Source of the DNA: an uncultured Pelagibacteraceae bacterium
GTDB lineage: Bacteria; Pseudomonadota; Alphaproteobacteria; Pelagibacterales; Pelagibacteraceae
Reading direction: 5' to 3'
Assembly: GCA_902597555.1 (NCBI GenBank)
Contig: CACJYE010000002.1
Span: forward strand, 1-56,803
DNA length: 56,803 bases
Shown here in pieces: positions 8,765 to 18,115 of this stretch. Each line of letters begins with the position of its first letter. Position 1 is the stretch's first letter. The notes under the pieces were generated by a model. It saw only the letters and a list, made by a program, of their open reading frames with translations, had not been told where the DNA came from and searched no databases. The position numbers and the translations under genes are program-made.

Positions 8765-11392
8765 ATGAGTAGCGATAAATATATACATTCTGATGTTGAA
8801 AATAGAATTTATTCTTATTGGGAAAAAAATGGTCTTTTTAAACCTAAAGAAAATTCAAAAAAATTCTCCATTGTAATTCCTCCACCAAATGTAACCGGTA
8901 GTTTGCATATGGGTCACGCACTCAATAATTCTATTCAAGATTTATTAATTCGTTATCACAGAATGAATAATTATGAAACATTATGGCAACCAGGCACAGA
9001 CCACGCTGGTATAGCTACACAGGCTTTAGTTGAGAAAAAATTAAGTTATGAAAAAGTTGATAAAAATGAAATTGGTAGAGAAAAATTTATTAAAAAGGTA
9101 TGGGAATGGAAAGAGCAATATGGAGACATAATAATCAATCAATTAAAAAAACTTGGTTGTTCTTGTGATTGGTCAAGAAATGCCTTTACAATGGATGAGA
9201 ATTTATCCAAATCAGTAATTAAGGTTTTTGTAGATCTTTATAACAAAGGTCTAATCTATAAAGATAAGAAATTAGTTAATTGGGATACGGTTTTAAAAAC
9301 AGCTATTTCAGATCTAGAAGTAGATCAAAGAGAGGTAAATTCTAAAATTTATTACATCAAATATCCAATAGATGCGACTGAAGAATTTATTACAATTGCA
9401 ACAACAAGACCTGAAACAATGCTGGGTGATACAGCTATTGCTGTTAATCCAAAAGATGAAAGATTTAGATCCTTTGTTGGAAAAACAGTTACTATTCCAA
9501 TTGTTGGAAGAAAGATAAAAATTATTGAAGATGATTATGCAGATCCTGAACAAGGAACTGGAGCATTAAAAATAACTCCTGCACATGATTTTAATGACTA
9601 TGATGTTGGTCAAAGAAATAATCTTGAAATCATAAATATTTTTACTGAAGCTGGTAAAATAAATAAAAATGCTCCACAAACTTATGTAGGTCTTGATAGA
9701 TCTGAAGCAAGAAAAAAAATTTTAAAAGAACTTAAAGAAAAAGAATTTTTTGTAAAAGAGGAGAATATAAAAAATAAAGTTCCTTATGGAGATAGATCTA
9801 ATTCAATAATTGAACCTTTCTTAACAGAACAATGGTTTGCTGATGCAGGTAAATTATCTGTTAAAGCTAAAGAAGTTGTTAATTCAAAAAAGACAAATTT
9901 CTTTCCTGAGAATTGGTCAAAAACTTATTTTCAATGGATGAATAATATTGAGCCATGGTGTATTTCAAGACAACTTTGGTGGGGACATCAAATACCTGCT
10001 TGGTATGGTCCAGATAAAAAAATTTTTGTTGCAGAAAATGAAGATGATGCAAAACAACAAGCAAAAAAACATTACGGTAAAGATGTTGAATTAAATCGTG
10101 ATCCAGATGTTTTAGACACTTGGTTCTCGTCTGGCTTATGGCCTTTTGCAACACTCGGTTGGCCAGATGATAATAAATATGTAGATAAATTTTATCCAAC
10201 ATCAGTATTAGTTACAGGTTTTGATATTATATTTTTTTGGGTAGCTAGAATGATTATGTTCGGTACAGAATTTTTAAATAAAGAACCATTTAAAGATATT
10301 TATGTTCATGCGTTAGTTAGAGATGAAAAGGGGCAGAAAATGTCTAAATCGAAAGGAAATGTAATTGATCCTTTAGATTTAATTGAAAAATATAGTGCAG
10401 ATGCACTTAGATTTACTTTGTTATCTATGGCCTCACCAGGTACAGACGTTAAGCTTTCTGAGGATAGAGTTAAAGGTTATAGAAATTTTTTAAACAAATT
10501 ATGGAATGCAAATAACTTTTTAATCACTAATGAATGTGATTTTAAAGATATAGATAAAGTTTCTAGTTTAAATGTAAATATTAACAAATGGATTTATTCA
10601 GAACTTGTTGAAACTAAAAATAAGATAAAGAAAAACCTTGAAGACTATAGATTTGATGAAGCTGCTAAAAATGCCTATCAATTTTCATGGCATTCTTATT
10701 GTGATTGGTATTTAGAATTATCTAAAACTATACTCTTTTCAGATGATGAAAAAGCTAAAGCAGAGGTAAAAAAAGTATCATCTTTTGTATTTAAACAAAT
10801 TTTGATTTTGCTACATCCTTTTATTCCTTTCGTTACTGAAGAAATCTGGCTTAAAAATAAATTTGATAATGAAGGAAGTGATTATTTGATGCTTAAAAAT
10901 TGGTTGTCAGGTGAGATAAATAAAGACAGTAGCACCGAACAGGTTGAAAATATCATTAACATTATTTCAGAGATTAGATCATTTAAAAATGAGCTAAATG
11001 TAAGCCCAGGCTCATTTATTGATGTATCAATAAGTAATATTAACAAAAATCAAAAAGATTTTATTAATACAAATGAAATTATTCTAAAAAAACTAGGCAG
11101 AATAAATAGTATATTAGATAAGGATTTAGATAAACCAGCTGCTACAATGGTTGTTTCTGGAGATTTGTTTAAGATTTATTTTGATAAAGATGTTGATTTA
11201 AAATTAATAAAAGAAAATTTAATAAATAAACAAAGTAGATTAGAGCAAGAGATGAACAAAATATCTCAAAGATTGGAGAATAAGAGTTTTGTAGATCGAG
11301 CTCCAAAAGAGATTGTTGAACAAGAAAAAAATAATTATAATAATTTAAAGAATGATATTGAGAAAATATCAGTAACAATAAAGGGTATATAA
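8765..11392 (+). CDS. valS: Valyl-tRNA synthetase
   Basis: A class I aminoacyl-tRNA synthetase of 875 residues that charges tRNA-Val. The HIGH-type motif [15 protein letters not shown] is near residue 38. The CP1 editing domain (about 195-340) includes [15 protein letters not shown] and [17 protein letters not shown], and the KMSKS motif is near residue 520. The anticodon-binding helical domain follows, and a C-terminal valS coiled coil (about 805-870) is rich in Lys/Glu. The length is typical for alphaproteobacteria. The stop overlaps the ilvD ATG by one base. Confidence 0.97.
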   Translation: MSSDKYIHSDVENRIYSYWEKNGLFKPKENSKKFSIVIPPPNVTGSLHMGHALNNSIQDLLIRYHRMNNYETLWQPGTDHAGIATQALVEKKLSYEKVDKNEIGREKFIKKVWEWKEQYGDIIINQLKKLGCSCDWSRNAFTMDENLSKSVIKVFVDLYNKGLIYKDKKLVNWDTVLKTAISDLEVDQREVNSKIYYIKYPIDATEEFITIATTRPETMLGDTAIAVNPKDERFRSFVGKTVTIPIVGRKIKIIEDDYADPEQGTGALKITPAHDFNDYDVGQRNNLEIINIFTEAGKINKNAPQTYVGLDRSEARKKILKELKEKEFFVKEENIKNKVPYGDRSNSIIEPFLTEQWFADAGKLSVKAKEVVNSKKTNFFPENWSKTYFQWMNNIEPWCISRQLWWGHQIPAWYGPDKKIFVAENEDDAKQQAKKHYGKDVELNRDPDVLDTWFSSGLWPFATLGWPDDNKYVDKFYPTSVLVTGFDIIFFWVARMIMFGTEFLNKEPFKDIYVHALVRDEKGQKMSKSKGNVIDPLDLIEKYSADALRFTLLSMASPGTDVKLSEDRVKGYRNFLNKLWNANNFLITNECDFKDIDKVSSLNVNINKWIYSELVETKNKIKKNLEDYRFDEAAKNAYQFSWHSYCDWYLELSKTILFSDDEKAKAEVKKVSSFVFKQILILLHPFIPFVTEEIWLKNKFDNEGSDYLMLKNWLSGEINKDSSTEQVENIINIISEIRSFKNELNVSPGSFIDVSISNINKNQKDFINTNEIILKKLGRINSILDKDLDKPAATMVVSGDLFKIYFDKDVDLKLIKENLINKQSRLEQEMNKISQRLENKSFVDRAPKEIVEQEKNNYNNLKNDIEKISVTIKGI

Positions 11393-13110
11393 TGGCTAAA
11401 TTTAACAAAAAGAAACTTCCAAGCAGACATACATCATTAGGGGCAGATAGAGCTCCACACAGATCATTTTATTATGCTATGGGCGAAACCGAGAAAGATG
11501 TAGCAAAACCCTTTGTTGGTGTCGTTTCCACATGGAATGAGGCAGCCCCTTGTAACATTGCGCTAATGAGACAAGCTCAATCAGTTAAAAAAGGAGTTAA
11601 AGCAAATGGTGGAACTCCAAGAGAATTTTGTACAATTACCGTTACTGATGGTATTGCAATGGGTCATGAGGGAATGAAGTCTTCATTAATATCTAGAGAA
11701 GTAATTGCCGACTCAGCTGAACTTACTGTTAGAGGTCACTGTTATGATGCATTAGTTGGTATTGCTGGATGTGATAAATCTTTACCAGGTTTAATGATGT
11801 CTATGGTTAGATTAAATGTACCAAGTGTATTTATATATGGTGGATCAATCCTTCCAGGCAAATATAAAGGAAAAGACGTAACAGTTGTAGATGTATTTGA
11901 GGCGGTTGGAAAACATTCAACAGGTCAAATGTCCGCTGCAGAACTTAGAAAATTAGAATTAGTTGCTTGTCCAAGTGCAGGCGCTTGTGGAGGACAATTC
12001 ACAGCAAATACAATGGCATGTGTATCTGAAGCAATTGGATTAGCACTTCCTTATTCTGCTGGAACACCAGCTCCATACGAAGAAAGAGATAAATACGCAA
12101 AAGCTAGTGGTAAAACGGTTATGAACCTTTTGAAAAAAGGAATTAAACCAAGAGACATTGTTACAAGAAAAGCATTAGAAAATGCTGCAACAGTTGTTGC
12201 TGCAACTGGTGGTTCTACAAATGCAGGATTACATTTACCTGCTATTGCAAACGAAGCAGGAATTAAATTTGATTTAATGGATGTTGCTAAAATTTTCAAA
12301 AGAACACCTTATCTTGCAGATTTAAAACCAGGTGGAAAATATGTTGCAAAAGATATGTGGTTAGCAGGCGGTGTTCCAATGTTATTAAAAACTTTATATG
12401 AAGGTGGATATATTCATGGTGATTGTATGACAGTAACTGGAAAAACTATGAAGGAAAATTTAAAAGGAATTAAATTTAATCCAAAACAAAAAGTAATGAG
12501 ATCTTATAAAAATCCATTATCACCAACAGGCGGTGTTGTTGGATTAAAAGGAAACTTAGCACCAGAAGGTGCAATTGTTAAAGTTGCAGGACTTAAAAAA
12601 TTACAATTTACCGGTAAAGCAAGATGTTTTGAAAATGAGGAAAGTGCAATGAAAGCTGTTCAAAGCAAAAAGTATAATGATGGTGATGTAATTATAATTA
12701 GATACGAAGGACCCGTTGGAGGTCCAGGTATGAGAGAAATGTTATCTACAACAAGTGCAATTTATGGACAGGGAAAAGGGGAGAAAGTAGCCCTTATTAC
12801 TGATGGTAGGTTCTCTGGAGCCACAAGGGGCTTTTGTGTCGGTCACGTGGGCCCTGAGGCCGCTCTAGGGGGTCCTATAGGGCTTTTACGTACTGGAGAT
12901 ATTATTGATATCGATGCAAAAAAAGGAACGATCAATGTAAGGCTTTCTAAAAAAGAATTAGCTGCAAGAAAAAGAAAATGGAAGGCTAGAAAATCAGATT
13001 TTGGATCTGGTACTTTATGGAAATATGCACAAACAGTTGGACCAGCATATTTAGGAGCACCAACACACCCAGGTAAGAAAAAAGAAGTTAAGGATTATTC
13101 AGAGATTTAA
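11392..13110 (+). CDS. ilvD: Dihydroxy-acid dehydratase
   Basis: IlvD dehydrates 2,3-dihydroxy-isovalerate and -methylvalerate in valine, leucine and isoleucine synthesis, using an Fe-S cluster and Mg2+. The 572-residue protein has the cluster-cysteine segments AGCDKSLPG (about 124) and [10 protein letters not shown] (about 196), and the conserved C-terminal block [20 protein letters not shown] (about 470-489). It is close to the family length of 560-610. The DNA for that C-terminal block (12811-12890) is about 60% G+C and uses codons rare in neighbouring genes (AGG, GGC, GTG, GCC, GGG). It overlaps valS upstream and manC downstream by one base each. Confidence 0.96.
   Translation: MAKFNKKKLPSRHTSLGADRAPHRSFYYAMGETEKDVAKPFVGVVSTWNEAAPCNIALMRQAQSVKKGVKANGGTPREFCTITVTDGIAMGHEGMKSSLISREVIADSAELTVRGHCYDALVGIAGCDKSLPGLMMSMVRLNVPSVFIYGGSILPGKYKGKDVTVVDVFEAVGKHSTGQMSAAELRKLELVACPSAGACGGQFTANTMACVSEAIGLALPYSAGTPAPYEERDKYAKASGKTVMNLLKKGIKPRDIVTRKALENAATVVAATGGSTNAGLHLPAIANEAGIKFDLMDVAKIFKRTPYLADLKPGGKYVAKDMWLAGGVPMLLKTLYEGGYIHGDCMTVTGKTMKENLKGIKFNPKQKVMRSYKNPLSPTGGVVGLKGNLAPEGAIVKVAGLKKLQFTGKARCFENEESAMKAVQSKKYNDGDVIIIRYEGPVGGPGMREMLSTTSAIYGQGKGEKVALITDGRFSGATRGFCVGHVGPEAALGGPIGLLRTGDIIDIDAKKGTINVRLSKKELAARKRKWKARKSDFGSGTLWKYAQTVGPAYLGAPTHPGKKKEVKDYSEI
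12811..12890 (+). other. GC-rich, codon-atypical patch inside ilvD
   Basis: By hand count 48 of 80 bases are G or C (33 of 50 in 12821-12870), against roughly 30% in the surroundings. It contains CACGTG, GGGCCC and CCTATAGG palindromes and a possible hairpin: CCCTGAG (12852-12858), loop GCCG, then CTC and AGGG with one bulged T (to 12870). The reading frame is intact. Confidence 0.7.
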
Positions 13111-14315
13111 TGAAAATTCGTCCAGTTATTTTATGTGGAGGTGCTGGAACTCGACTTTGGCCAAATACAAAAAATCATCAAGCAAAACAGTTTATTGATT
13201 TTGGTAATTGGACTTTACTTGGAAAAACACTTGAGAGAACTAAAGCATCAATTTTCGACACTCCAATTATTAGTACAAATAAGAAATACTTAAGCAAAGT
13301 AAAACAGCATTTAAGAAAAAACAAAATAAACAAATATAAAATTGTTGTAGAACCAGCCAAAAGAAACACTGCACCAGCTATATTAAGTACGGCTTTGATT
13401 AAAGACATTCCAGACAATCAACCTTTAATGTTTTTTTCAGCAGATCATTTAATTGAAAAGATGAGTATTTTTAATAAGGCTATTAATAAAAACAAAAAGA
13501 ATTTAAGTGATCAAAATATATTTATATTTGGGATAAAACCAAGCTCACCATCTAGCGAATATGGTTATTTTTTAACTAAAAAAAACAAAGGTAATATTAA
13601 TAAAGTAACTAGATTTATTGAAAAACCAAAAGAAGCTAAGGCCAAACAAATTATAAAGAATAAAGGCTATTGGAATTCTGGAATGTTTTATCTTAGAAAA
13701 GATTCTATTATTAATAACTTTAAAAAATATCAGCCCAAAACTTACAGAAATTGTTTAGATGCAGTTAGCAAAGCAAAATATAAGGCTAATACATATTATC
13801 TAAATAAAGCTTCATTCATAAAAGCGACTGCCAAATCATTTGATTATGCAATTCTAGAAAAAACTAAACAAATTAACGCTATCAAATTAGACATTCCTTG
13901 GTCAGATCTTGGTAGTTGGAAAGAAATTTTGAAGATGTATGACAAAAATAAAAACAAATATATTAAGAAAAAAAATGTCTATTACCGTCCATGGGGTAGA
14001 TACACGAATTTATTTGAGGGCAAAGAGTTTTTAATTAAAGAGTTATATGTAAAACCAAAAGGTATTTTGAGTTTACAAAAACACCATCACCGAGCTGAAC
14101 ATTGGTTGGTCACACAAGGAAATGCAAAAATAACTCTTAATAAAGATATTATAATTAAAAAGCCAGGTGAAAATATATTCATTCCATTAGAAGCAATCCA
14201 TAGAGTTCAAAACTCAGGAAAAAAACCTGTAAAAATTATCGAAGCTCAAGTTGGCTCAATTTTAAAAGAAAGTGATATTGTTAGATATCAAGATGTTTAT
14301 GGTAGAGTGAAGTAA
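13110..14315 (+). CDS. manC: Mannose-1-phosphate guanylyltransferase / mannose-6-phosphate isomerase
   Basis: A 401-residue sugar nucleotidyltransferase that makes GDP-mannose for surface polysaccharides. The nucleotide-binding signature LCGGAGTRLWP is at residues 8-18, VEPAKRNTAPA near 80, FIEKP near 170, and W-N-SGMFYLR near 188. A C-terminal type II phosphomannose isomerase cupin (about 285-395) shows YRPWGRYTNLFEGKEF and KHHHRAEHW. It is shorter than typical AlgA/ManC (about 470), mainly from trimmed linkers. It sits in the valS-ilvD-manC-phoR overlap chain, with TAATG junctions at both ends. Confidence 0.9.
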   Translation: MKIRPVILCGGAGTRLWPNTKNHQAKQFIDFGNWTLLGKTLERTKASIFDTPIISTNKKYLSKVKQHLRKNKINKYKIVVEPAKRNTAPAILSTALIKDIPDNQPLMFFSADHLIEKMSIFNKAINKNKKNLSDQNIFIFGIKPSSPSSEYGYFLTKKNKGNINKVTRFIEKPKEAKAKQIIKNKGYWNSGMFYLRKDSIINNFKKYQPKTYRNCLDAVSKAKYKANTYYLNKASFIKATAKSFDYAILEKTKQINAIKLDIPWSDLGSWKEILKMYDKNKNKYIKKKNVYYRPWGRYTNLFEGKEFLIKELYVKPKGILSLQKHHHRAEHWLVTQGNAKITLNKDIIIKKPGENIFIPLEAIHRVQNSGKKPVKIIEAQVGSILKESDIVRYQDVYGRVK

Positions 14316-15472
14316 TGGAGTTATTAACAATAATTTTATTAGTAATAATTGTTCTTCTTACTTACCTGTTATTAAAAAAAGAAAAAGTATTAGGTATTAA
14401 AACTGAAACTAAAGATAATAATGATCAAATTAAAGTTGTAGAAAATAAAGACTATAGAAAAAATATTTATGATTTATTAAATTATATTCCTGAGGGAATA
14501 ATAATTTTAGACAAAGGTAAGAAAATTCTTTTTAGCAACAACTCTGCTAATAAATTATTTCAGATAAAATTAGATGAGAATATAAGTGGCTTTTTAAGAA
14601 ACCCTGATCTTTTAAGTTCAATTGATAAATCATTTGAGGGTAACAATATTTCAGATCTTGAAATTGAAATTAGAAATCAAGCAGTTCAAAGATTAAATAT
14701 AACCATTTACCTTGATCAGAATAATCTTTTTTTTGATGAAGTGTGTTGTGTCTTATTTATAAGGGATTTAACTGAATTTCATAAATTCCAACAATTAAAA
14801 TCTGATTTTGTGGCTAACGTATCACACGAGCTAAGAACACCTCTACAATCCATTAAAATGGGACTTGAAACATTTGAAAATAATTCAGATTTAAAAAAGA
14901 ATTCGGAAGTAACTAATTTATTACCAGTAATGAGCTCTCAATCTGAGAGAATGGAAAATTTAATTAGAGATTTATTGTCATTATCTAAAATTGAATTACA
15001 GGAACATATACGACCAACGCATGAAATAGATCTTATAGAATTGATTGATTATGTTATTAAAACTTATGAAAAAATAATTAGTAAAAATAATATTAGTATT
15101 AAATTTAATAAAACTGATAATTTTAAAATAATTGGTGATAGAGATAAATTAATAGAAATTTTTACTAATCTTATAGATAATTCAATCAAATACAGTGATA
15201 AAAATAAAGAAATTACAATCACTGCTAAAAAAGATGGTGAGTATAACACTGTTTCAGTAGCAGATCAGGGAATAGGTATTCCAAAAGAGTCTATACATAG
15301 AATCACTGAGAGATTTTTTACAGTTGATCCAAGTAAAAGCCGAAGTGTAGGTGGTACTGGTCTTGGATTAGCCATTGTAAAACATTTAGTCTCACAACAT
15401 AGAGCTGAGATGGACATTAATAGTATTGAAAATAAAGGAACTACAATAGACATCAAATTTAATCCTTTGTAA
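14315..15472 (+). CDS. phoR: Phosphate regulon sensor histidine kinase PhoR
   Basis: A 385-residue sensor kinase. There is one N-terminal membrane helix (about 3-20), then a PAS-like region (about 45-150). The HisKA dimerisation domain has FVANVSHELRTPLQSIK (phospho-His near residue 171), and the HATPase domain has the N box NLIDNSIKYSD, G1 DQGIGIP and G2 GGTGLGLAIVKH. The kinase assignment is certain; PhoR specifically is inferred from the pstSCAB-phoU-phoB genes that follow and from the family-typical single-helix architecture. Its start overlaps manC by one base, so it is expressed with valS-ilvD-manC, while its partner phoB lies 5.4 kb downstream at the other end of the pst cluster. Confidence 0.92.
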   Translation: MELLTIILLVIIVLLTYLLLKKEKVLGIKTETKDNNDQIKVVENKDYRKNIYDLLNYIPEGIIILDKGKKILFSNNSANKLFQIKLDENISGFLRNPDLLSSIDKSFEGNNISDLEIEIRNQAVQRLNITIYLDQNNLFFDEVCCVLFIRDLTEFHKFQQLKSDFVANVSHELRTPLQSIKMGLETFENNSDLKKNSEVTNLLPVMSSQSERMENLIRDLLSLSKIELQEHIRPTHEIDLIELIDYVIKTYEKIISKNNISIKFNKTDNFKIIGDRDKLIEIFTNLIDNSIKYSDKNKEITITAKKDGEYNTVSVADQGIGIPKESIHRITERFFTVDPSKSRSVGGTGLGLAIVKHLVSQHRAEMDINSIENKGTTIDIKFNPL

Positions 15473-15492
15473 TTCAACTAAAAAGTTAGTCT

Positions 15493-15510
15493 TTGTAACA
15501 AAAGTTTAAC
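15493..15510 (+). promoter_or_regulatory. Pho box upstream of pstS
   Basis: TTGTAAC-AAAA-GTTTAAC has the 7-4-7 direct-repeat layout of PhoB sites (18 bp; E. coli consensus CTGTCAT repeats). A near-identical element precedes pstC. AT-rich -10 candidates TAATAA (15518) and TATTAA (15526) follow. PhoB itself is encoded at 20829. Confidence 0.75.
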
Positions 15511-15579
15511 CTGCCTTTAATAAAGTATTAAAGAATCAGAATTATTTAGTTTTGCATTATGAATTTAACAAGGAGAAAT

Positions 15580-16599
15580 ATGAATAAATTAACAAGTATA
15601 TTTATAGGCTTTCTTTTAGTAATTGGTTTTACGACATCAAGTTACTCAAGAGATCAAATCAAAATAGTGGGGTCATCAACTGTTTACCCTTATGCAACAG
15701 TAGTTGCAGAAAAGTTTGGTAAAAGTGGAAAATTCAAAACACCAGTTATTGAAAGTACAGGAACTGGTGGTGGAATGAAATTATTCTGTGCTGGAGTTGG
15801 TGCTAATCATCCAGATATTACTAATGCTTCAAGAGCAATTAAACCTAAGGAAAAAACTTTATGTGAAAAAAATGGAGTTTCCGAAATTATTGAAATTGTG
15901 GTAGGCAATGATGGAATTTCATTTGCACATGCTGTTAGTGCTCCAGATGAAGATTTTACAAAAGAGCAATTGTGGAGAGCTTTAGCTGCTAAAGTTGATG
16001 TTGATGGTAAACTTGTTGAAAATCCATACAAAAAATGGAGTGATATAGATGCAAGTCTTCCTAATAAAAAAATTGAAATTTTAGTTGCTCCTCCAACTTC
16101 TGGTACTAGAGACGCATGGAATTCTCTTGTAATGGTTAAAGGATGTACAAAAACTGCTAAATCTTTATTTGGTGATAAAGCTAAAAAAGAATGTACTAAA
16201 ATTAGAGAAGATGGTTACGCTGTAGAAGCAGGTGAAAATGATACTTTAATTGTACAAAAACTTACATCTAACCCTGATGCTTTTGGTTTTTTTGGTTATA
16301 GTTATCTAGTTGCTAATAAAGATAAGGTTAAAGCATCCTCTGTTGAAGGAGTTCAACCATCTTTAGAAGGTATTCAAGATTACTCTTATCCGATAGCAAG
16401 ACCTTTGTTTTTTTATGTTAAAAAAGCTCACATAGGTGTAATTCCTGGCATTCAGGAATTTTTAAAAGAGTTCACTTCTAAAAAAGCTATGAGTAACAGA
16501 GGTTACTTAGCGAAAATAGGATTAGTCCCTTTAGCATCTGAAGAATACCAAATAACAAGAACAGCTGCTTTAGATTTAAACACAATAAGTATCAAATAA
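15580..16599 (+). CDS. pstS: Phosphate ABC transporter, periplasmic phosphate-binding protein PstS
   Basis: A 339-residue binding protein. I choose ATG 15580 because AAGGAG (15570-15575) precedes it and the product then starts with a compact signal peptide (MNKLTSIFIGFLLVIGF, cleavage near SSYS). An in-frame ATG at 15559 would add seven residues and place the Shine-Dalgarno inside the gene. The mature start IKIVGSSTVYPYA, the phosphate-loop wording ESTGTGGGMKLFC, and APPTSGTRDAWNSL mark the PstS family as found in marine alphaproteobacteria (E. coli-type PstS is more distant). It captures phosphate in the periplasm for PstCAB. A strong terminator follows, so it can be transcribed separately from pstC. 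Confidence 0.95.
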   Translation: MNKLTSIFIGFLLVIGFTTSSYSRDQIKIVGSSTVYPYATVVAEKFGKSGKFKTPVIESTGTGGGMKLFCAGVGANHPDITNASRAIKPKEKTLCEKNGVSEIIEIVVGNDGISFAHAVSAPDEDFTKEQLWRALAAKVDVDGKLVENPYKKWSDIDASLPNKKIEILVAPPTSGTRDAWNSLVMVKGCTKTAKSLFGDKAKKECTKIREDGYAVEAGENDTLIVQKLTSNPDAFGFFGYSYLVANKDKVKASSVEGVQPSLEGIQDYSYPIARPLFFYVKKAHIGVIPGIQEFLKEFTSKKAMSNRGYLAKIGLVPLASEEYQITRTAALDLNTISIK

Positions 16600-16618
16600 A
16601 TTTAAACTTACCCCCAAT

Positions 16619-16644
16619 AAAAGGCCAGTAAATACTGGCCTTTT
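16619..16644 (+). terminator. Rho-independent terminator after pstS
   Basis: AAAAGGCCAGT (16619-16629) pairs with ACTGGCCTTTT (16634-16644) around a 4-nt AAAT loop. It separates pstS from the pstC promoter region. Confidence 0.9.
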
Positions 16645-16669
16645 ATTTAATTTCAATTTCAGAGTTAGT

Positions 16670-16703
16670 TTGTAACAAAAATGTAACATTTTAAAGTTAT
16701 AGA
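16670..16703 (+). promoter_or_regulatory. Pho box and -10 element of pstC
   Basis: TTGTAAC-AAAA-ATGTAAC (16670-16687) is an 18-bp 7-4-7 direct repeat like the one before pstS. TATAGA (16698-16703) follows after 10 nt, the expected spacing for a PhoB-activated promoter. A start of transcription near 16710 would put the pstC ATG (16712) almost at the mRNA 5' end. Confidence 0.75.
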
Positions 16704-16711
16704 AACCTCGA

Positions 16712-18115
16712 ATGAACTTCGTTCTAATATTTTTAATAACAATATTTTCTCTATCATTATTTTTTTATGGAAGGTCAAAAACTAAAAGTATTGCAATCGA
16801 AAAAAATATAAAATTAAATGCATTACCTAAATTTTATGGATATTACCTTGTTTTATGGTGTTCAATTCCTTCTCTAGTTTTTTTATTAATATGGTCATTA
16901 TTTGAGCCTGTAATAATTAAATCAATAATAATTGAAACTGCAGCAAATCAAGGGGCTATTTTTAATGACAAAAATGAGGCTAATTTAATTTATGAAAAAA
17001 TCAAAGCTATTCATTTAGGAACTTATTTTGGTGATATTGACAGTATTTTAAGAGAAAGCGCACTTGCTTATGCAAAATTTATTAATCTTTTTACAAATTC
17101 AAAAGTTGTACTAATTTTTGCTATAGTAATAGTATCGGTAATTTATTCCTTAAAAAAAATTAACAAAAATAATAAAGCAAGAGATGATGTAGAAATTATA
17201 TTAAAAGGCTTATTGTTTGTATCATCTCTTATTGCAATTTTAACAACACTAGGAATAATTTTTTCATTATTATTTGAAAGTATTAAATTTTTTTCTGTAA
17301 TTAATATTTTTGATTATTTATTTGGAACAAATTGGAGCCCACAAAGAGCTTTTGTAAGAGATGCCTCTTCAATTACTGCAGCAGAATTTGAAGAATTAAA
17401 GGATGCTTTCGGTTTTATTCCTTTAATTGCTGGAACAACTTTTATTGCATTCATAGCAATGTTAGTTGCAGTTCCAATTGGACTTTTTTCAGGAATTTAT
17501 ATGGCAGAATACGCCTCATTAAAAATTAGAAGGATTTCAAAACCAATAATCGAAATTTTAGCAGGTATTCCAACTGTTGTTTATGGTTTTTTTGCAGCTT
17601 TAACAGTTGGACCTTTTTTTAGACAAATTGGAGAAAATTTTGGTTTAACAGTTTCATCAGAAAGTGCTTTGGCAGCAGGATTGATAATGGGTATAATGAT
17701 CATACCGTATGTCTCATCCTTATCAGATGATGTAATTAATTCTGTCCCTCAATCACTTAGAGATGGTTCATATGCAATTGGTGCTACAAAATCTGAAACA
17801 ATTAAAAAAGTAGTTATACCTGCGGCTTTACCGGGAATAATAGGTTCTATTCTTTTAGCAGTCTCAAGAGCAATAGGTGAAACTATGATCGTTGTGATGG
17901 CTGCGGGTCTAGCTGCAAACCTTACTATAAATCCTCTTGAATCAACCACAACAATCACAACTCAAATAGTTATGATTTTAGTTGGTGACCAAGAGTTTGA
18001 TAGCCCTAAAACACAATCTGCATTTGCTCTAGGGTTAACATTATTTATTGCAACCTTAATTTTGAATTACATTGCTCAAAGAGCTGTTAAAAAATATCGA
18101 GAAAAGTATGACTAA
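16712..18115 (+). CDS. pstC: Phosphate ABC transporter permease PstC
   Basis: A 467-residue inner-membrane permease. Residues 1-160 hold three to four helices and a periplasmic segment not present in E. coli PstC. The canonical domain (about 165-460) contains PLIAGTTFIAFIAMLVAVPIG, a GIPTVVYGFFA loop near 287 and the EAA-like SLRDGSYAIGATKSE-I-KVVIPAALPGI. No Shine-Dalgarno precedes the ATG (AGAAACCTCG). The long N-terminus matches the larger PstC form of alphaproteobacteria. It overlaps pstA by 8 nt. Confidence 0.93.
   Translation: MNFVLIFLITIFSLSLFFYGRSKTKSIAIEKNIKLNALPKFYGYYLVLWCSIPSLVFLLIWSLFEPVIIKSIIIETAANQGAIFNDKNEANLIYEKIKAIHLGTYFGDIDSILRESALAYAKFINLFTNSKVVLIFAIVIVSVIYSLKKINKNNKARDDVEIILKGLLFVSSLIAILTTLGIIFSLLFESIKFFSVINIFDYLFGTNWSPQRAFVRDASSITAAEFEELKDAFGFIPLIAGTTFIAFIAMLVAVPIGLFSGIYMAEYASLKIRRISKPIIEILAGIPTVVYGFFAALTVGPFFRQIGENFGLTVSSESALAAGLIMGIMIIPYVSSLSDDVINSVPQSLRDGSYAIGATKSETIKKVVIPAALPGIIGSILLAVSRAIGETMIVVMAAGLAANLTINPLESTTTITTQIVMILVGDQEFDSPKTQSAFALGLTLFIATLILNYIAQRAVKKYREKYD

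Noticed and set aside
9314-9553. Antisense open frames of 60-125 residues inside valS, gyrA, trkA, secD and other genes.
   Set aside because: They lie fully within well-recognised coding genes, lack family resemblance and ribosome sites, and are expected by chance when the sense strand has strong codon bias.
15559-15579. An upstream in-frame ATG as start of pstS.
   Set aside because: It would put the AAGGAG inside the gene and add a seven-residue polar/basic lead before an already complete signal peptide.
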